In this document: one piece after another, positions 51,601 to 62,644 of the stretch | Layout of the letters: every line of letters begins with the position of its first letter | Numbering within the stretch: position 1 is the stretch's first letter | Assembly: GCF_029873635.1 (NCBI RefSeq) | Contig: NC_080417.1 | Coordinates: 28,859,682 to 28,923,681, forward strand | DNA length: 64,000 nucleotides | Direction of reading: 5' to 3' | Source of the DNA: Malania oleifera | Taxonomy: Eukaryota > Streptophyta > Magnoliopsida > Santalales > Ximeniaceae | The notes under the pieces: model-generated | The model's input: only the letters and a program-made list of their open reading frames with translations | Database searches by the model: none | Told to the model about the DNA's origin: nothing | Position numbers and translations under genes: made by a program

Positions 51601-51747
51601 CCAATTTTATTTAGGTATGGTTATATTTGCTAACTCTGTATATGTACTACAATGTTTTTATTGTAGATCCTCCAAAGACCTTGTCTCATAAAGGCTAATG
51701 GTACTATACTCTTTTCTAATCTTAAAGAATAAAATCCGGGTAAAAGG

Positions 51748-52112
51748 TGTTATAGCTGGAGCAAGGAGACAGCCATGAGTTGAAAACGCTGTCCATTTAT
51801 CTCTCAATTCATTTAGATTTTATCTTGATGGATGAAACTCCCAAATTTGCAATTTAATGTATTAATTGTGAGTTAAAATTCAGCTTTATAAATAGAGAGC
51901 TGAGAAATGTGATATATACAGCACAAGTGAGAAGTTCAGAGAGCTGAGAGGAGAAAGAGGGGGAAGAAAGGGAGAGAGAGAGTGAGAGAATTGTAATTTT
52001 CCAGTGAAATAGTGAATATTTGGTGTATGCTCCTTGGACGTAGGTCGATATTGATCGAACCACATTAAATTTCTGGTGTCACATCTTTCTAGATGCTCAT
52101 AGGTTCCTAACA
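51748..52112 (+). repeat. 5' LTR of the copia element
   Basis: 365 bp, TGTTATAG...CCTAACA, followed two bases later by the tRNA-iMet primer site. It contains a GAGAGAGAG-rich tract near 51960-51990 and a TATAAATAG box at about 51886-51894 that could have driven its transcription. Confidence 0.9.
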
Positions 52113-52527
52113 AGTGGTATCAGAGACCGGTTGGAACAGAAAAAGTCAAATCAGAAGTGATCCCAAAATCAGAGTTCTGTCCAGTGGATCAAAACTAAGT
52201 TTTGAGGCCACCATCATATTTAGCTCGCCGAGATGAAGAGAACCGTGCAAACCCGAGCTCAAACGGAGTCCAAACGAAGCCTCACGCACCCTCACACGCC
52301 TCGCCGGAGCAGGACGCTTTGCCGCGCGCCGGTGACCAGCTCCTTACGTGCTGCACGCGATTGCACGTGTCTTCCTTGCCTGGACAGCCTCGACCTGACT
52401 TAGGGGAACCCGACCCGACCCGAATACAGACTCATACTAGGTTAACCCGAGAACCGGTCCCCGACCCGGATCCGACCTACTGCTTCAGCGACACATCAGC
52501 CGCCATGTTAGCAGGAGGACCCCACTA

Positions 52528-52673
52528 CCACGTCAGTAGGTGGGCCCACTGCCATGACATTGTGCCACGTCAGCTTGTCACGTCAACGGGTGGACCCCAC
52601 TGCCACATCAGCAGGTGGGCCCAATGCTATGTCAGCCTGCCACGTCATTGTGATACGTCAGCCTGCCACGTCA
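52528..52673 (+). promoter_or_regulatory. Cluster of TGACGTGG-type bZIP boxes in the copia leader
   Basis: Between primer site and gag the element has a GC-rich leader, unlike its AT-rich surroundings. It contains four exact CCACGTCA boxes (the complement of TGACGTGG) at 52528, 52565, 52640 and 52666. Related TCACGTCA (52578) and TACGTCA (52654) boxes lie among them. They sit in loose repeats of 'CCCACTGCCACGTCAGCAGG' type. Such C/G hybrid boxes are known sites for plant bZIP factors. A role in this element's expression is inference. Confidence 0.6.
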
Positions 52674-54858
52674 ACAGAGTTGACCAAGTTTGACCATTAC
52701 TTTGACTGAGCTTTTCGGAGTTGTTTTGGATCCATTTTTCGAGCGACTTGAACCATTTCTAGGGTTTTTGATCGTTTTGAATCCAACCGTGCTATCCATT
52801 TTAGCTAATTCCATCTCCAAATTAGTGAATCGAGATGTCGAATGAAAAGAGCTCAAAAATCGAAATGTTTAATGGCAACAATTTCGGTTTATGGAAGATG
52901 CAGATAGTAGATTATTTGTTTGGAAAGAAATTGCACTTATCGTTGAAGGGTAAGCCAGCATCCATGAACGAGGACGAGTGGAAGTTGCTTGATCGAAAAG
53001 CCCTCGGAGCCATCAGAATGACGTTGTCGAAATCTGTGGCGTTCAATATCAAGCATATATCATCCACCAAGTCTCTGATGGATGCGCTCTCTAATATGTA
53101 TGAGCAACCTTCAGTCACAAACAAGGTACATCTCATGAAAAAACTATTTACGATGAGCATGTCTGCAGGTGAAAGTTTCAGCAGGCATTTGAATAACTTC
53201 AATGAGTTGTCTGATCAACTCGTCTCAGTCGGGATAATGTTTGATAATTAGATTCGGGCCCTACTGATTCTTAGTTAGTTGCCTGAAAGTTGGAATGGTG
53301 TTGTTACTGCCATCAATAGCTCCACAAGAAAATCGAAGCTTGTATACGATGAGGTTTTCAGCATGATTTTGATGGAGGAAATCAGAATGCAGTCAAACCA
53401 TGGCTCCACTTCGAGTTCAGCCTTGAACATGGAGAGTCGAGGCAGAGGAAACAAGCATGGACGATCAAACAACCACGACATATTTAGGCCCAGGCGGTCT
53501 AAATCCAGAAATCCTAGAGGTACTCAGGACACGGGTTCCTAAAGCACAAAAGTTATTGAGTGCTGGAACTATGGAAAAACTAGTCATTACAAGAACCAAT
53601 ACAGGAGTCAAAAGAAAGAATATGAGAAGAGGGTAAAGACAGAAACAAATATTGCTTTTGGAAATGATGAGATGTTGATTTGCTCTTTGGAGAGTAAGCA
53701 GGAGTCTTGGGTCTTAGACTCCGGAACCTCATTTCATGCCACTTGTTGCAGAGATTACCTAAAAGAGTACACACCAGGTAATTTTGGTAAGGTGTACCTT
53801 GGCAACAATCAACCTTGCGACATAACTGGCAAAAGAGTTATGAAGATCAATATAAACGGGCCAGTATGGAAGCTGAAGGATGTCAGATATATTCCAGACT
53901 TGAGAAAGAATTTGATCTCAGTTGGCTAGCTGGCAGATGAGGGATACACGACGAAATTCATTGGCGATGAATGTAAAGTTTCAAAAGGTGTACTAACGAT
54001 TGCGCGAGGTAAGAAAAACGGAACTTTTTTTCTAACCTCCAATACCTCCATGTTTATTTCAGTTGCTGCAAGAAATGACGACAGCAACATCTGGTACCAA
54101 TGACTCGGTCACATGAGCAAAAAGAGACTCAAGGTGATGCACTCAAAGGAAAAATTAAGTGGTCTACAGTCAGTGCAAATTGACATGTGTGAGGATTGTA
54201 TAGTAGGGAAACAGAAGAGGGTTAGTTTCCAGATAAACACCCATGCCTTAAAGAAGAAGAGACTAGAACTAGTCCACTCAGAATGTGTCAGGATACAACA
54301 GCAGAATGCCGAGAATCCTCAGATGGAGGAACCAGTGGAGCAGATCGTCGCACCACCGTCTCCTACTCCAGCTTCGGAGCTTAGGAGATCTATTCGGTCT
54401 CATGTACCAAACAGAAGGTATATTGATGGAGGAGAGCCCGAATGCTATGATGAAGCATGTCAGGTGGCAGATACGAGCAAGTGGGAGCTTGCGATGAAGG
54501 ATGAGATGAAGTTCCTCACCTCCAACAGAATGTGAAAGTTGCCCAAAGGCCTTCATAACAAGTGGGTGTACAAAATCAAAGAGGAGCATGATGGCTCCAG
54601 AAGGTACAAGCCTCGGTTGATAGTCAAAGGTTTCGAACGGAAAGAAGGGATTGACTACACCGACATCCTTGTACCAATTGTGAAGTTGTTAGCCATCATA
54701 TTAGTCCGCAGGAATCGAGCAGACAGGAAGGTGGTGACTACAGAGAAACTTCAGTTGTGTTCAACTTTAGTTGGTTTTCATGCCTGAAGACATATTTTGA
54801 GCACATCACTTATTCATGATACTGATTGAGGAGGCATCTCTATCTCCAAGTGGGAGAT

Positions 54859-55264
54859 TGTTATAGCTGGAGCTAGGAGACAGCCAGGAGCTGGAGCTGA
54901 GTTGGAAATGCGGTCCATTTATGGAGCTGAGTTGGAAACGCGGTCCATTTATCTCTCCATTCATTTAGATTTTACCTTGATGGATGAAACTCCCAAATTT
55001 GCAATTTAATGTATTAATTGCGATTTAAATTTCAGCTCTATAAATAAAGAGCTGAGAAATGTGATATATACAACACAAGTGAGAAGCTTAGAGAACAGAG
55101 AGGAGAAAGAGGAGGAAGAGAGGGAGAGAGAGAGTGAGAAAACTGTAATTTTCCGGCAAAATAGTGAATATTTGATATGTGCTCTGTGGACATAAGTCTA
55201 TATTGACCGAACCACGTTAAATTTCTGGTGTCACATTTTTCTGGATGCTCATAGGTTCCTAACA
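54859..55264 (+). repeat. 3' LTR of the copia element
   Basis: 406 bp, same ends as the 5' LTR. The extra length comes mainly from a short internal tandem repeat of 'GAGCTGAGTTGGAAACGCGG' type near 54895-54945. Confidence 0.9.
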
Positions 55265-55334
55265 GAAGGTTGGTGAAAGTGTGTAAATTCATAAGCTTAG
55301 TCTGATTCCACTATCCCCACATTTATTCTCATAT

Positions 55335-55590
55335 TCTTTTAAACATGTATGAAAACAAATATTCACAAGTAAACAAAGATATTCACATGCTTATTCAAAA
55401 GTATCAAAACCAATACTCACAATTCACATGCTTATTCTAAAATATGGAAACAGATATTCACAATTCAAATGATAATTCAAAAATGTGGAAACAGATATTC
55501 ACAATTAACATGCTTATTCAAAAATGTGGAAATATAATATTCACAATTAACATGTTTATTCAAAAATATGGAAACAGAATATTCATAATC
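55335..55590. repeat. Minisatellite, unit about 50-55 bp
   Basis: About five imperfect units built on 'ATGCTTATTCAAAAATGTGG' and 'AAACAGATATTCACAATT'. They start about 70 bp after the copia 3' LTR. The unit length drifts slightly. Confidence 0.8.
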
Positions 55591-55794
55591 GATCAAAGAT
55601 ATACACACATATATACACAATTAAATACTTACCACAATATTCACAAAGTATATATATAGGTAAATATTCAAACATATACGAACAACTATTTACAAGTATA
55701 CATAAAATATCCACAAAATAAGGAGTAATTAAAAGACTAATTAAATTTGAATTTGGGATAATTAACAATTAATTACTAACTTGACTATCAAAAA

Positions 55795-56800
55795 ATCCCC
55801 AGTAGAGTCGCCAAGCTGTCGCGACATTCCCGGCATAAATTGGGATAATGCGGTTTTAAAAATATTTTCGTGGAAAACACTATGCGATGGAGTCGTCGCT
55901 AACCTTTTGGAGTGTGGTTAGAACACTTGGTTACTACCCAATTAAGGGTAGAATCGATCTGCATTACCAAAGTCGGATTTGGGAGTTTGGTTACGTAAGG
56001 GGAAGGTGTTAGCACCCTCTATACGCCTATTCTACGTATGGTACCTAATTAATTGAAAATTATACCAAATTTAATTCAAAAAGCCTTCTATTTTACTCCC
56101 TTTATGAATTTACAAAATGCAAATAAATGAACCACACATAGTATACAATATGTACATATTCCCTCAGAACTAGGGCACACGAAACTTAAAAAACCCATAC
56201 CTTTTTGTTGCAATCATTGGAAAGAAAATTGAGAAAATATTTTTACAAAAATAGCTCCCAGAATTACTTCACAAACTCCATAGAATTTTTCAAAATATCA
56301 ACTAGTATTTTCCAAATTTTTATGGGAGGTTTTAAAACTCATTCAAGATGAAAAGTTTGCAAAATCAATTTTCTAGACCTCAAATATATTTTTCTAGTTT
56401 TTCTCTATTTTTTTGATTTTTTGATTTTTTTTTTGAAATTTTTGAGCAAATAAATATTAAAATACAAAAAATGAATAAGTAAAGAAAATAAGAAAACCCG
56501 ATTTGAAACCAATCCAATGGGTCCATCGTGAAAGTGTTCGCGATTGTGTGTTATCATTGTTGCAGGGAAGACGACCACTGTTAATATAGCTTACGAACAT
56601 GTCGACGGAACGTTTAACCAACACCAGAGCATCCATAAGCAAAAATATAAACAAAGAAGGAAAATGATAAATAAAAGTGTGAGAGGCTCTAAAGGCGGAC
56701 TCGCCAACAGAAATTGTAAGATCTCACGATGAATACCCAATTAACCTTTCGGTGTCAATTTAACTACAACTGTTTCGGTGAGCCAAGATCAAGGGCATTG
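55795..56800. mobile_element. Possible Tat/Ogre-type gypsy leader remnant (fossil)
   Basis: It contains 'CCCCAGTAGAGTCGCCAAGC' and 'TGTCGCGAC', then 'GGTGTTAGCACCCTCTATACG', phrases I associate with the region near the LTRs of large plant Tat/Ogre gypsy elements. A second 'CTAAAGGCGGACTCGCCAACAG' phrase occurs near 56690. No coding parts or LTR borders were found. The assignment rests on memory of these phrases and is weak. Confidence 0.35.
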
Positions 56801-57872
56801 ATCGCCCTAATCTCGGCACATGTAGCCATGTGGTGGTGTGTGTTAATGTGTGTAAAAGTGTGTGCAAGAGTGTGTATAGGAATGTGTGCATGACGTTCTC
56901 CTTCCAATTCTTAAAGTTGGAGTCATTAAGCACCAAAATGAAATTTATGTTGACAGAAATTGTAGTAATAGATGCAGTAACTAAATGTAGAACAAAAGCA
57001 AACAACATGCTTAGTCATAATATACAAGTCATATTATATTCCTAAATCTGTTCCATATATACATGACACGTATATTAACAAATAAAAATGAGCCTCATCT
57101 GAAGATACCTAATACAACATTAATATTCTATCTTTGGACGAAAATATTAACTTGTTAGTAGTATCCTTCATGCATTGATCAAATATTTACAATAAGTCTT
57201 GTCAAATTAAGTCTTTCTTTGGGCCGACTTATTATTCACATGAATAACCTAACAATTTTAATGTATTTATCACCGCAAGTATGCAAGTTGTTTGGCCTAA
57301 CAATGACCATCCTTACTCGCACAAATAACACACATACGTCCTTAATGTTTCAATATAAATACATCTACAAAACAGAGGTTATTTTGGCAACTTATTTCTT
57401 CAATATACTTATACTGAAACACTAAACATACACAAATTACCTTAGAAAAGAAAAAAAAAATTTACAGCCGGCAGGACCTCAAGAATATCCTTAAAAAAAA
57501 AAAAATGTTTTTATTCTTCACAAGCAATCTGATGCTAAAAACCTTAGTAAAAAAAAAAAAAAAAACATTACATGCGCTAAACTGATGCGCCTACCTTTTT
57601 TTTTTTTTTTTAAATGTTTCAATTGGAAATACTCCAAATCGATCCCAAACCTTAAAAAATCCCAAATTAGGGTTGGAAAAACATGATATTAAGCATGGTG
57701 AATAAAATTCCTTTAACCCTAAAACATGTTGATCCATAAAATTATGTAACAACACATCAAATCTAAGTTTTCTTTAAACTTTATCATGGAAAACCTAGAT
57801 CTAGGATTTTAATACAATCAATATCATTCCTAGATCAGATCATGCACAGTTTCTTAATCAACAACATGATTA
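56801..57872. other. Intergenic DNA with homopolymer runs
   Basis: Contains a (TG)n-like GTGTGTAA stretch (56833-56890), several A runs (57450-57565) and a T run (57596-57612). The part from about 57640 to 57872 probably belongs to the interior of the LTR element whose LTR starts at 57888. No gene is seen. Confidence 0.5.
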
Positions 57873-57887
57873 TGCTCTGATACCACT

Positions 57888-58298
57888 TGTTCGAAATAAC
57901 TTTAATCCATAAAACCTAATAACTCAAGATTATCATGTTATTCAATTAAGAAAAACTAAATGTAGAATAAATACTTGGATCCATATGTGTGTCTGATTTG
58001 GTTGTTCAATTGCCTTTAGCGGAGAATTTTGATTTTTCACAGTCAAATCCTTAAGTGTCTCACTTGTATTATTCTTTTTAGATTGGGGGAAAAAAAAATG
58101 TGACACTGTTTCTTATTTGACTTGGGGATCATAATCCTATTAGATTTTCCTTATATATTAGGTTATTTTAGAAGCTCATCAGTTTTAAATTAACTTAGTA
58201 TTAGATTTGTACACATTACAAAACTCATACCCAATAAATGTTAAAATAGCTTAATTACATAATTGCTTTTAAATATGTGAGCCCATAATTTCCTAACA
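57888..58298 (-). mobile_element. LTR with adjacent tRNA-iMet primer site (fossil)
   Basis: A 411-bp segment with ends TGTTCG...CCTAACA. On the - strand it is followed by TGGTATCAGAGCA (complement of 57873-57885), a primer site for initiator-Met tRNA. So this is a 5' LTR of an LTR element in - orientation. The interior beyond about 57640 is unrecognisable and no matching 3' LTR is seen. The family is undetermined (copia-like or a short non-autonomous form). It is broken. Confidence 0.65.
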
Positions 58299-59378
58299 TC
58301 TCTCTCCAACTAAAAATCTTGCATTTGGTTTAAGGACATAGAATAAGAGTAGAAAAATGCTTGACGCTACTGCTAGTGGACATAGAAATCAGAGATGGGC
58401 TCTCTCTGTCCCTATTTTGAGAGGGAAATTTCTAACAAAGAGAACAACTTCAAGGGCTGCCAAGGAGGGCACAAAGGTTGTGGGCAACAAAGTTTGTTCC
58501 TTCTAATTTCCACATTTATTATATTGATTTTAATTTTTCAAAGCATTACTTCTTTTTCTCCCAATTTTGAGTTAGGATTAGCTTTAATAAGGAATTGCAA
58601 ACTCTAACTTAAAACAAATAGAGCTAGAAACAAAACCAACTAAACAAAAAAGAAAATGACAAATCTAGCGACAAAGACAAAATGAAACTTAAATCTCAAA
58701 TAGCAAACCTTTGAATCATTGAAAATTTCTTATGTTTTGGAGGAATCTGAATATCTTTCACAAACAAAATTTAAAACCTTTTTTCTATCCTACTACAGTT
58801 AGTGTTCATCAATCTCGACGGTTGCAATTAACTACAATATCTAGTAAAAATAAAATATTATTATTTGCAATGATTTAAATTCAATCATTGCCTTCGGTTT
58901 GTTATTGCTGCCCTATATTCATCGTAAAACTCATCAATGTAATTGTTTGGGAGTGATAAATTTGAATTGAGCATCGTATTTTGTGCATATATATATATAC
59001 ACATATATATATAATGAGAATTAATAATCATATTTCCGAAAGACATGCCCAAATTGAAGTTCAAGGTAACCAAAAAAATAGCAAAATGAACAAGAAAAAG
59101 CAAATACCCATTCCATTATTTAATAATTAGGTAAGCAAGCAAAAAAACAAAAAGGATAGATAATAACTAGGCCGGGCCAAGGTATATATATGGTTTCACA
59201 AACTCCTTTGTTTGGAAACAAGCCCAGGCTCATTAAAAGGATAAATTCCCAAGGGATTTTGAAAAAACCAACAACGAAAACAAAACAAAATGGTCATGGT
59301 TACATTCTACATTACATTAATCATCATAAATAACATAGTACGTACAAACATGGTCAGCTGCATGTAAACCACCTAGCC
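58299..59378. other. 3' flank of the SCL15-type gene
   Basis: AT-rich DNA downstream of the SCL15-type gene. It has a (TA)n/(CATATA)n microsatellite at about 58986-59013. The last few hundred bases up to 59378 are likely 3' UTR, but no clear polyadenylation signal is visible on the - strand. Confidence 0.5.
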
Positions 59379-61010
59379 CTAGCACTTCCATGCCGACGTG
59401 GCAACCATAGGCTTGTCGTGCCAACACAGCACCATCTCCCCATGGCGCTTCGACACGTGGAACCCCTTTACCTGAGCCTTCCCCAGCAAACACTCCGCTT
59501 GAAAGTCCGCGAACTGGCTCAGCTGCACCACCCTCAGTCCAGCCCCCGCGAACACCTCCTTCCACGGCGTCGCCCGCCGTCCCGCCGCCTCCAACGCCGC
59601 GAATATCTTTGGCTTCAGCAGGAACGTCTCGATCTTCCGCACCCAATCTACTCCGCCTCCGCCTCCGCCTCCTCCGCCGCTGCCGGTCGCGTCCAGCGAC
59701 TCGAGCATCGCCGTGTAGAACTCGAGGCCGTTGACGAAATCCCGGCTAAACGATGACGTGCCGGCGTCCGCCCACCCTTCCCCGTCCACGAACACCACGA
59801 CGCGAGGCGAGAGGAGCCGGAGATTTGTCAGGAACGCGGCGACGCCGTTCGTCGCGGCTAGGCGCGTGAGGGTCGCCGGCGAAATGTGAACGGCCGTCTT
59901 CTCGCGGTCCATGAACTTTATTGCTTTGAACGAGAGAAATTCGAAAGCGCGAATCAACACAAACTCGATTTGAAACCCAAGTCTCAGTTCGTGAGCGAAT
60001 TGGGTCAGGCTATCGCCGATCAATCTGGACTCAACTGCGAATTCTTCAGGCACGACGGCGGAGATGCGAAGAACAGGGGAAATGACTTTTCTTACGTCAG
60101 TTCTGTCGGCGATCTCTCTCATGAAAGATGCCCATTTTCCTCCCAGCCCGATATCGAAATCTATGACATGGATGAACGGCAACCCATCAACGGCTTCGAG
60201 CAGAGCTTGATTGGCAGTAAAATGAGAGAACATCGGAATTGGGGACATGCCGGAAAAGGCCTTGTAAGCTCGGATCGTCTGAACGATTTCCGAAGACGTA
60301 GAACAACGATTGGGCCGGTTCGAACCGGCGACGAGAGAGTGAAGAGCTTCTTTGAAGTAGAACGCAGCCCTTTGGAGGGGCTTCCCGGCGGGAGTCTGCA
60401 ACCGTTGATTGAGCCGTGCCAATATCCCCTGCGCGAGATTCAAGTCGTTGGATTCGACGCACTCGGCCGCTCGAATCAGATCCTCCGCGAAATCAAACCC
60501 CAAGTTCCACTGAACATCGTTGGAGAGATCGAAAGAGTTCAAGCTCTGATCGCAAAAATTGAAATCAGTTGGACCGAACGGCAACGGCGCATAATCGAGG
60601 AGTTGAGAAGGTGGGAAATCAGGAACGAGAGGAAATTGAGGGTCGATGCAAGGACCCAACTGGGTAATAGCCCTAGACTGATCGGTGCCGGAGTCGTCAG
60701 CGTCGGGCAACCCCAAGCCCGTGAACAACTTGTCCCAAACGTCGTCAGAGTGAAGTGTTAGGTCGTCGGAGTGGGCCAACGCATCGGGAAGCGAGGGCAG
60801 TATTCCAGCGGCAGAGGGCGGAACGTCTGCGGCGGGGCTGGGGCTCCGGCGGACGTCCAGGACGGAGGTGGGTTCGTAGTACAAATTGGAAAGAGAGTCG
60901 GTGGTTGTGGGGCGGTGGAAGGAGGTATTCCGGGTGGTATTGGAGCAGGAAAGCGGTTTTGTGTTGGAGCCTTGGGTAGTTTCAGAGGACTTGAGAGGGG
61001 TAAATTTCAT
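59379..61010 (-). CDS. SCL15: GRAS transcription regulator, HAM/SCARECROW-LIKE 15 type
   Basis: One uninterrupted 543-codon frame, intronless as most GRAS genes are. The N-terminal 165 residues are variable and rich in Ser, Pro and Asp, with 'DDVWDKLFTGLGLPD'. The GRAS domain follows: first leucine-rich part from about 172 ('GFDFAEDLIRAAECVES', 'ILARLNQRL', 'PLQRAAFYFKEAL'), the VHIID motif as 'FIHVIDFDIGLGG' (279-291), second leucine-rich part with 'QIEFVLIRAFEFLSFKAIKF', a PFYRE region, and the SAW end 'FHVSKRHGEMVLCWHDKP...ATSAWKC'. Wording is closest to SCL15 (type I HAM) among those I recall. A run of nine or more glycines (444-453) interrupts the domain near 'LESLDATGS'. HAM proteins keep shoot meristem cells undifferentiated and pair with WUSCHEL-family factors in the nucleus. 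The GC-rich coding strand gives long antisense frames that are not genes. Confidence 0.94.
   Translation of the reverse strand: MKFTPLKSSETTQGSNTKPLSCSNTTRNTSFHRPTTTDSLSNLYYEPTSVLDVRRSPSPAADVPPSAAGILPSLPDALAHSDDLTLHSDDVWDKLFTGLGLPDADDSGTDQSRAITQLGPCIDPQFPLVPDFPPSQLLDYAPLPFGPTDFNFCDQSLNSFDLSNDVQWNLGFDFAEDLIRAAECVESNDLNLAQGILARLNQRLQTPAGKPLQRAAFYFKEALHSLVAGSNRPNRCSTSSEIVQTIRAYKAFSGMSPIPMFSHFTANQALLEAVDGLPFIHVIDFDIGLGGKWASFMREIADRTDVRKVISPVLRISAVVPEEFAVESRLIGDSLTQFAHELRLGFQIEFVLIRAFEFLSFKAIKFMDREKTAVHISPATLTRLAATNGVAAFLTNLRLLSPRVVVFVDGEGWADAGTSSFSRDFVNGLEFYTAMLESLDATGSGGGGGGGGGVDWVRKIETFLLKPKIFAALEAAGRRATPWKEVFAGAGLRVVQLSQFADFQAECLLGKAQVKGFHVSKRHGEMVLCWHDKPMVATSAWKC
60406..60426 (-). promoter_or_regulatory. 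miR171 target site in SCL15-type mRNA
   Basis: The + strand of these 21 bases starts TGATTGAGCCGTGCCAATAT and equals, base for base, the miR171 variant with U at the eleventh to twelfth position as I recall it from rice miR171b. The mRNA is thus fully complementary. It encodes 'ILARLNQ' (residues 196-202), the known miR171 site position in HAM genes. Cleavage between the bases opposite positions 10 and 11 would be expected. Confidence 0.85.
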
Positions 61011-61515
61011 CGCTGAAACAGGGGACGGGAAGGGAGGAAGAGATCAGAGCCAGAAACAGAGCAAAGAGGACTCTCCCTCTCCTCTGCTTCTTCTTCTTCA
61101 GTACTTTCTGGCTGTTTCTCGGGAAATGGAGGGGAGGAGCTTTTGGTGGCAATGATGGTGGGCTTTTTATCTTTGCGTGCGGGGCATGGAGTAAATTCAG
61201 AAAATGTGGAATTCTTTGGACATGGAAAATAATGGGAAGCTTGTGGGTGAAGTTACTTTTTGGTTTGCTTTATGGGATTCCCTGCTTCAGTGCTTCCTAA
61301 ACTTGCCCACTACCTTCATTTCGTAGCTGCCTAATATTGCAATTACAATACTACGCTATGCTTTTCAGTTTTGGATTTGCTTTACCACTTTATTGCAGTC
61401 TCTTTTTTGTTTCGTAATTACTAGTTAGTTAGTTATCCGTGGAAAAATATTTTCTTTTAGTTAAGTTCATATGAATTGAAATTTAAAATAAAAAATTTAC
61501 GGAATGCAATATTTA
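61011..61515 (-). promoter_or_regulatory. 5' UTR and upstream region of the SCL15-type gene
   Basis: Just above the start codon, on the - strand, a pyrimidine/purine-rich leader includes 'GAAGAAGAAGAAGCAGAGGA' (complement near 61082-61101). Plant GRAS leaders often look like this. From about 61350 the DNA becomes AT-rich and is limited at 61516 by a MITE. No TATA box could be fixed. Confidence 0.45.
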
Positions 61516-62194
61516 GGGCTCATTCGATATCACTGTAAAAAAATAGAGAAATGAAAAAAATCAAAAGTCAAAAATCAAAAATAAAAATAGAATTTTAGAA
61601 AATAGCAACATGGGTAAAATTAATACAAATTATAAACATTATTAAAAATACTCATTTTCATCTTTAAATCAAAGTATTATAAAAATATGATTAAAGTAAT
61701 AAAATTACAAATAATACACATGAAAAAAAATTGTTATTGTAAAAATAAAAATTTATTATAATTATTTTACTTAATTGCTCTATTTTCAAAATTTACTTTA
61801 TAACAAAATTTTTTTGACATGACAATTGAAAAATAATAAAAGTATTTTGTAATTGACTTTATTATTGTTTTTTAGAATTTATGTATATTTTTCTTTTAAT
61901 TATATTTAAATTCATATGATCATTTTATTTTTTATTTTAATTTAAAAGTTATAAAATAAATAATTTAATTCAAAAAATTTATTTCTCGATATTAAAATTT
62001 TTGACAACAAGTTTTCAAAATAATTGAAACTCATAAAATTTGGTTTTCAGTTTTTTGGTAAACAACTAAAAATCGACAATAAAAATAGAAAACTGACAAT
62101 AGAAAAAAGAAAAACATATTTTTATAATTTTTTTTTTTTGCTGTGGAGAAACGAAAACAGAAAGCAGAAGATAGTAACGATACCAAATAGACCC
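61516..62194. mobile_element. Tourist/Harbinger-like MITE, copy 2
   Basis: 679 bp, same family as 26583-27173. It opens GGGCTCATTCGATATCACTG and ends, on the other strand, GGGTCTATTTGGTATCG. It is preceded by TTA (61513-61515) and followed by TAA (62195-62197). It shares 'CATATGATCATTTTATTTT' and 'CTGTGGAGAAACGAAAACAG' phrases with copy 1. It lies about 0.5 kb upstream of the SCL15-type start codon. Confidence 0.7.
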
Positions 62195-62336
62195 TAAAGT
62201 TTTTGTGAAATTATAATTTTTATTTTGAATCTTTAATAAAATGTTATGCTATTCAAGACAAATAAATAAAAGAATTGATTACTTTTTTTATTCACTTCTA
62301 ATTAATTTTAAAGTAAAAAAGTAAATCATTATTAGA

Positions 62337-62644
62337 TGTTGGAGTCAACATTTAAGCATTTTATATATTTAATATGATCACTTGTAAAATTTGAGTAAAT
62401 GTTGAAGCGTGTATATATATGTGTGTGGGTGTATGGGTGTGTATATGAACTAAGATTGAAAAGCAAATTTTATAAATATATTGAGAATTCTACTTGTGAG
62501 CTTGTCCCACATTGGAAAATTAGAGTGGATGATGGGGGCTTATATACATGGTTGGACCCAAGACCCAATAGGCTGAGCTTTTGTGTCAAGTTGGTGTTCA
62601 CTCATGTGTATCAAGCCCACCCATGGGCTCCTCCTATCCTAACA
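62337..62644 (+). mobile_element. LTR with tRNA-iMet primer site (fossil)
   Basis: About 308 bp, from TGTTGGAGTCAAC to TATCCTAACA, followed by AG and TGGTATCAGAGCC (62647-62659), an initiator-Met primer site. A 'GGGGGCTTATATACATGG' promoter-like segment lies at about 62536-62553. There is no coding DNA after the primer site and no partner LTR before the window ends. It could be a short non-autonomous (TRIM-like) element or a broken copia. Confidence 0.6.

Larger units (their letters stand above)
51748..55264 (+). mobile_element. Ty1/copia LTR retrotransposon, shortened (fossil)
   Basis: A 3.5-kb element between the HVA22k-type and SCL15-type genes. LTRs start TGTTATAGCTGG and end GGTTCCTAACA. 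The initiator-Met primer site TGGTATCAGAG is at 52115-52125, and a purine tract AAGTGGGAGAT precedes the 3' LTR. The flanks AAAGG and GAAGG agree at four of five bases. Parts seen: gag with a UBN2-type region ('NGNNFGLWKMQIVDYL', from about 52.84 kb), a trace of the zinc knuckle, protease with 'LDSGTSFHAT' (about 53.7 kb), GAG-pre-integrase, and a small part of the reverse transcriptase with 'WVYKIKEEHDGS'. It is well below the usual 5 kb and lacks most of pol. It is broken, with several disabling changes. LTRs differ at about one base in ten by eye, suggesting several million years. Confidence 0.9.

Noticed and set aside
52202-52693. 163-codon + strand frame in the copia element
   Set aside because: It lies in the repetitive GC-rich leader before gag, is Pro/His/Arg-rich and repetitive, and matches no copia protein.
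59886-60761. 291-codon + strand frame opposite the SCL15-type gene
   Set aside because: It lies fully antisense to the GRAS domain, shows no known domain, and is the usual shadow of a GC-rich coding strand.
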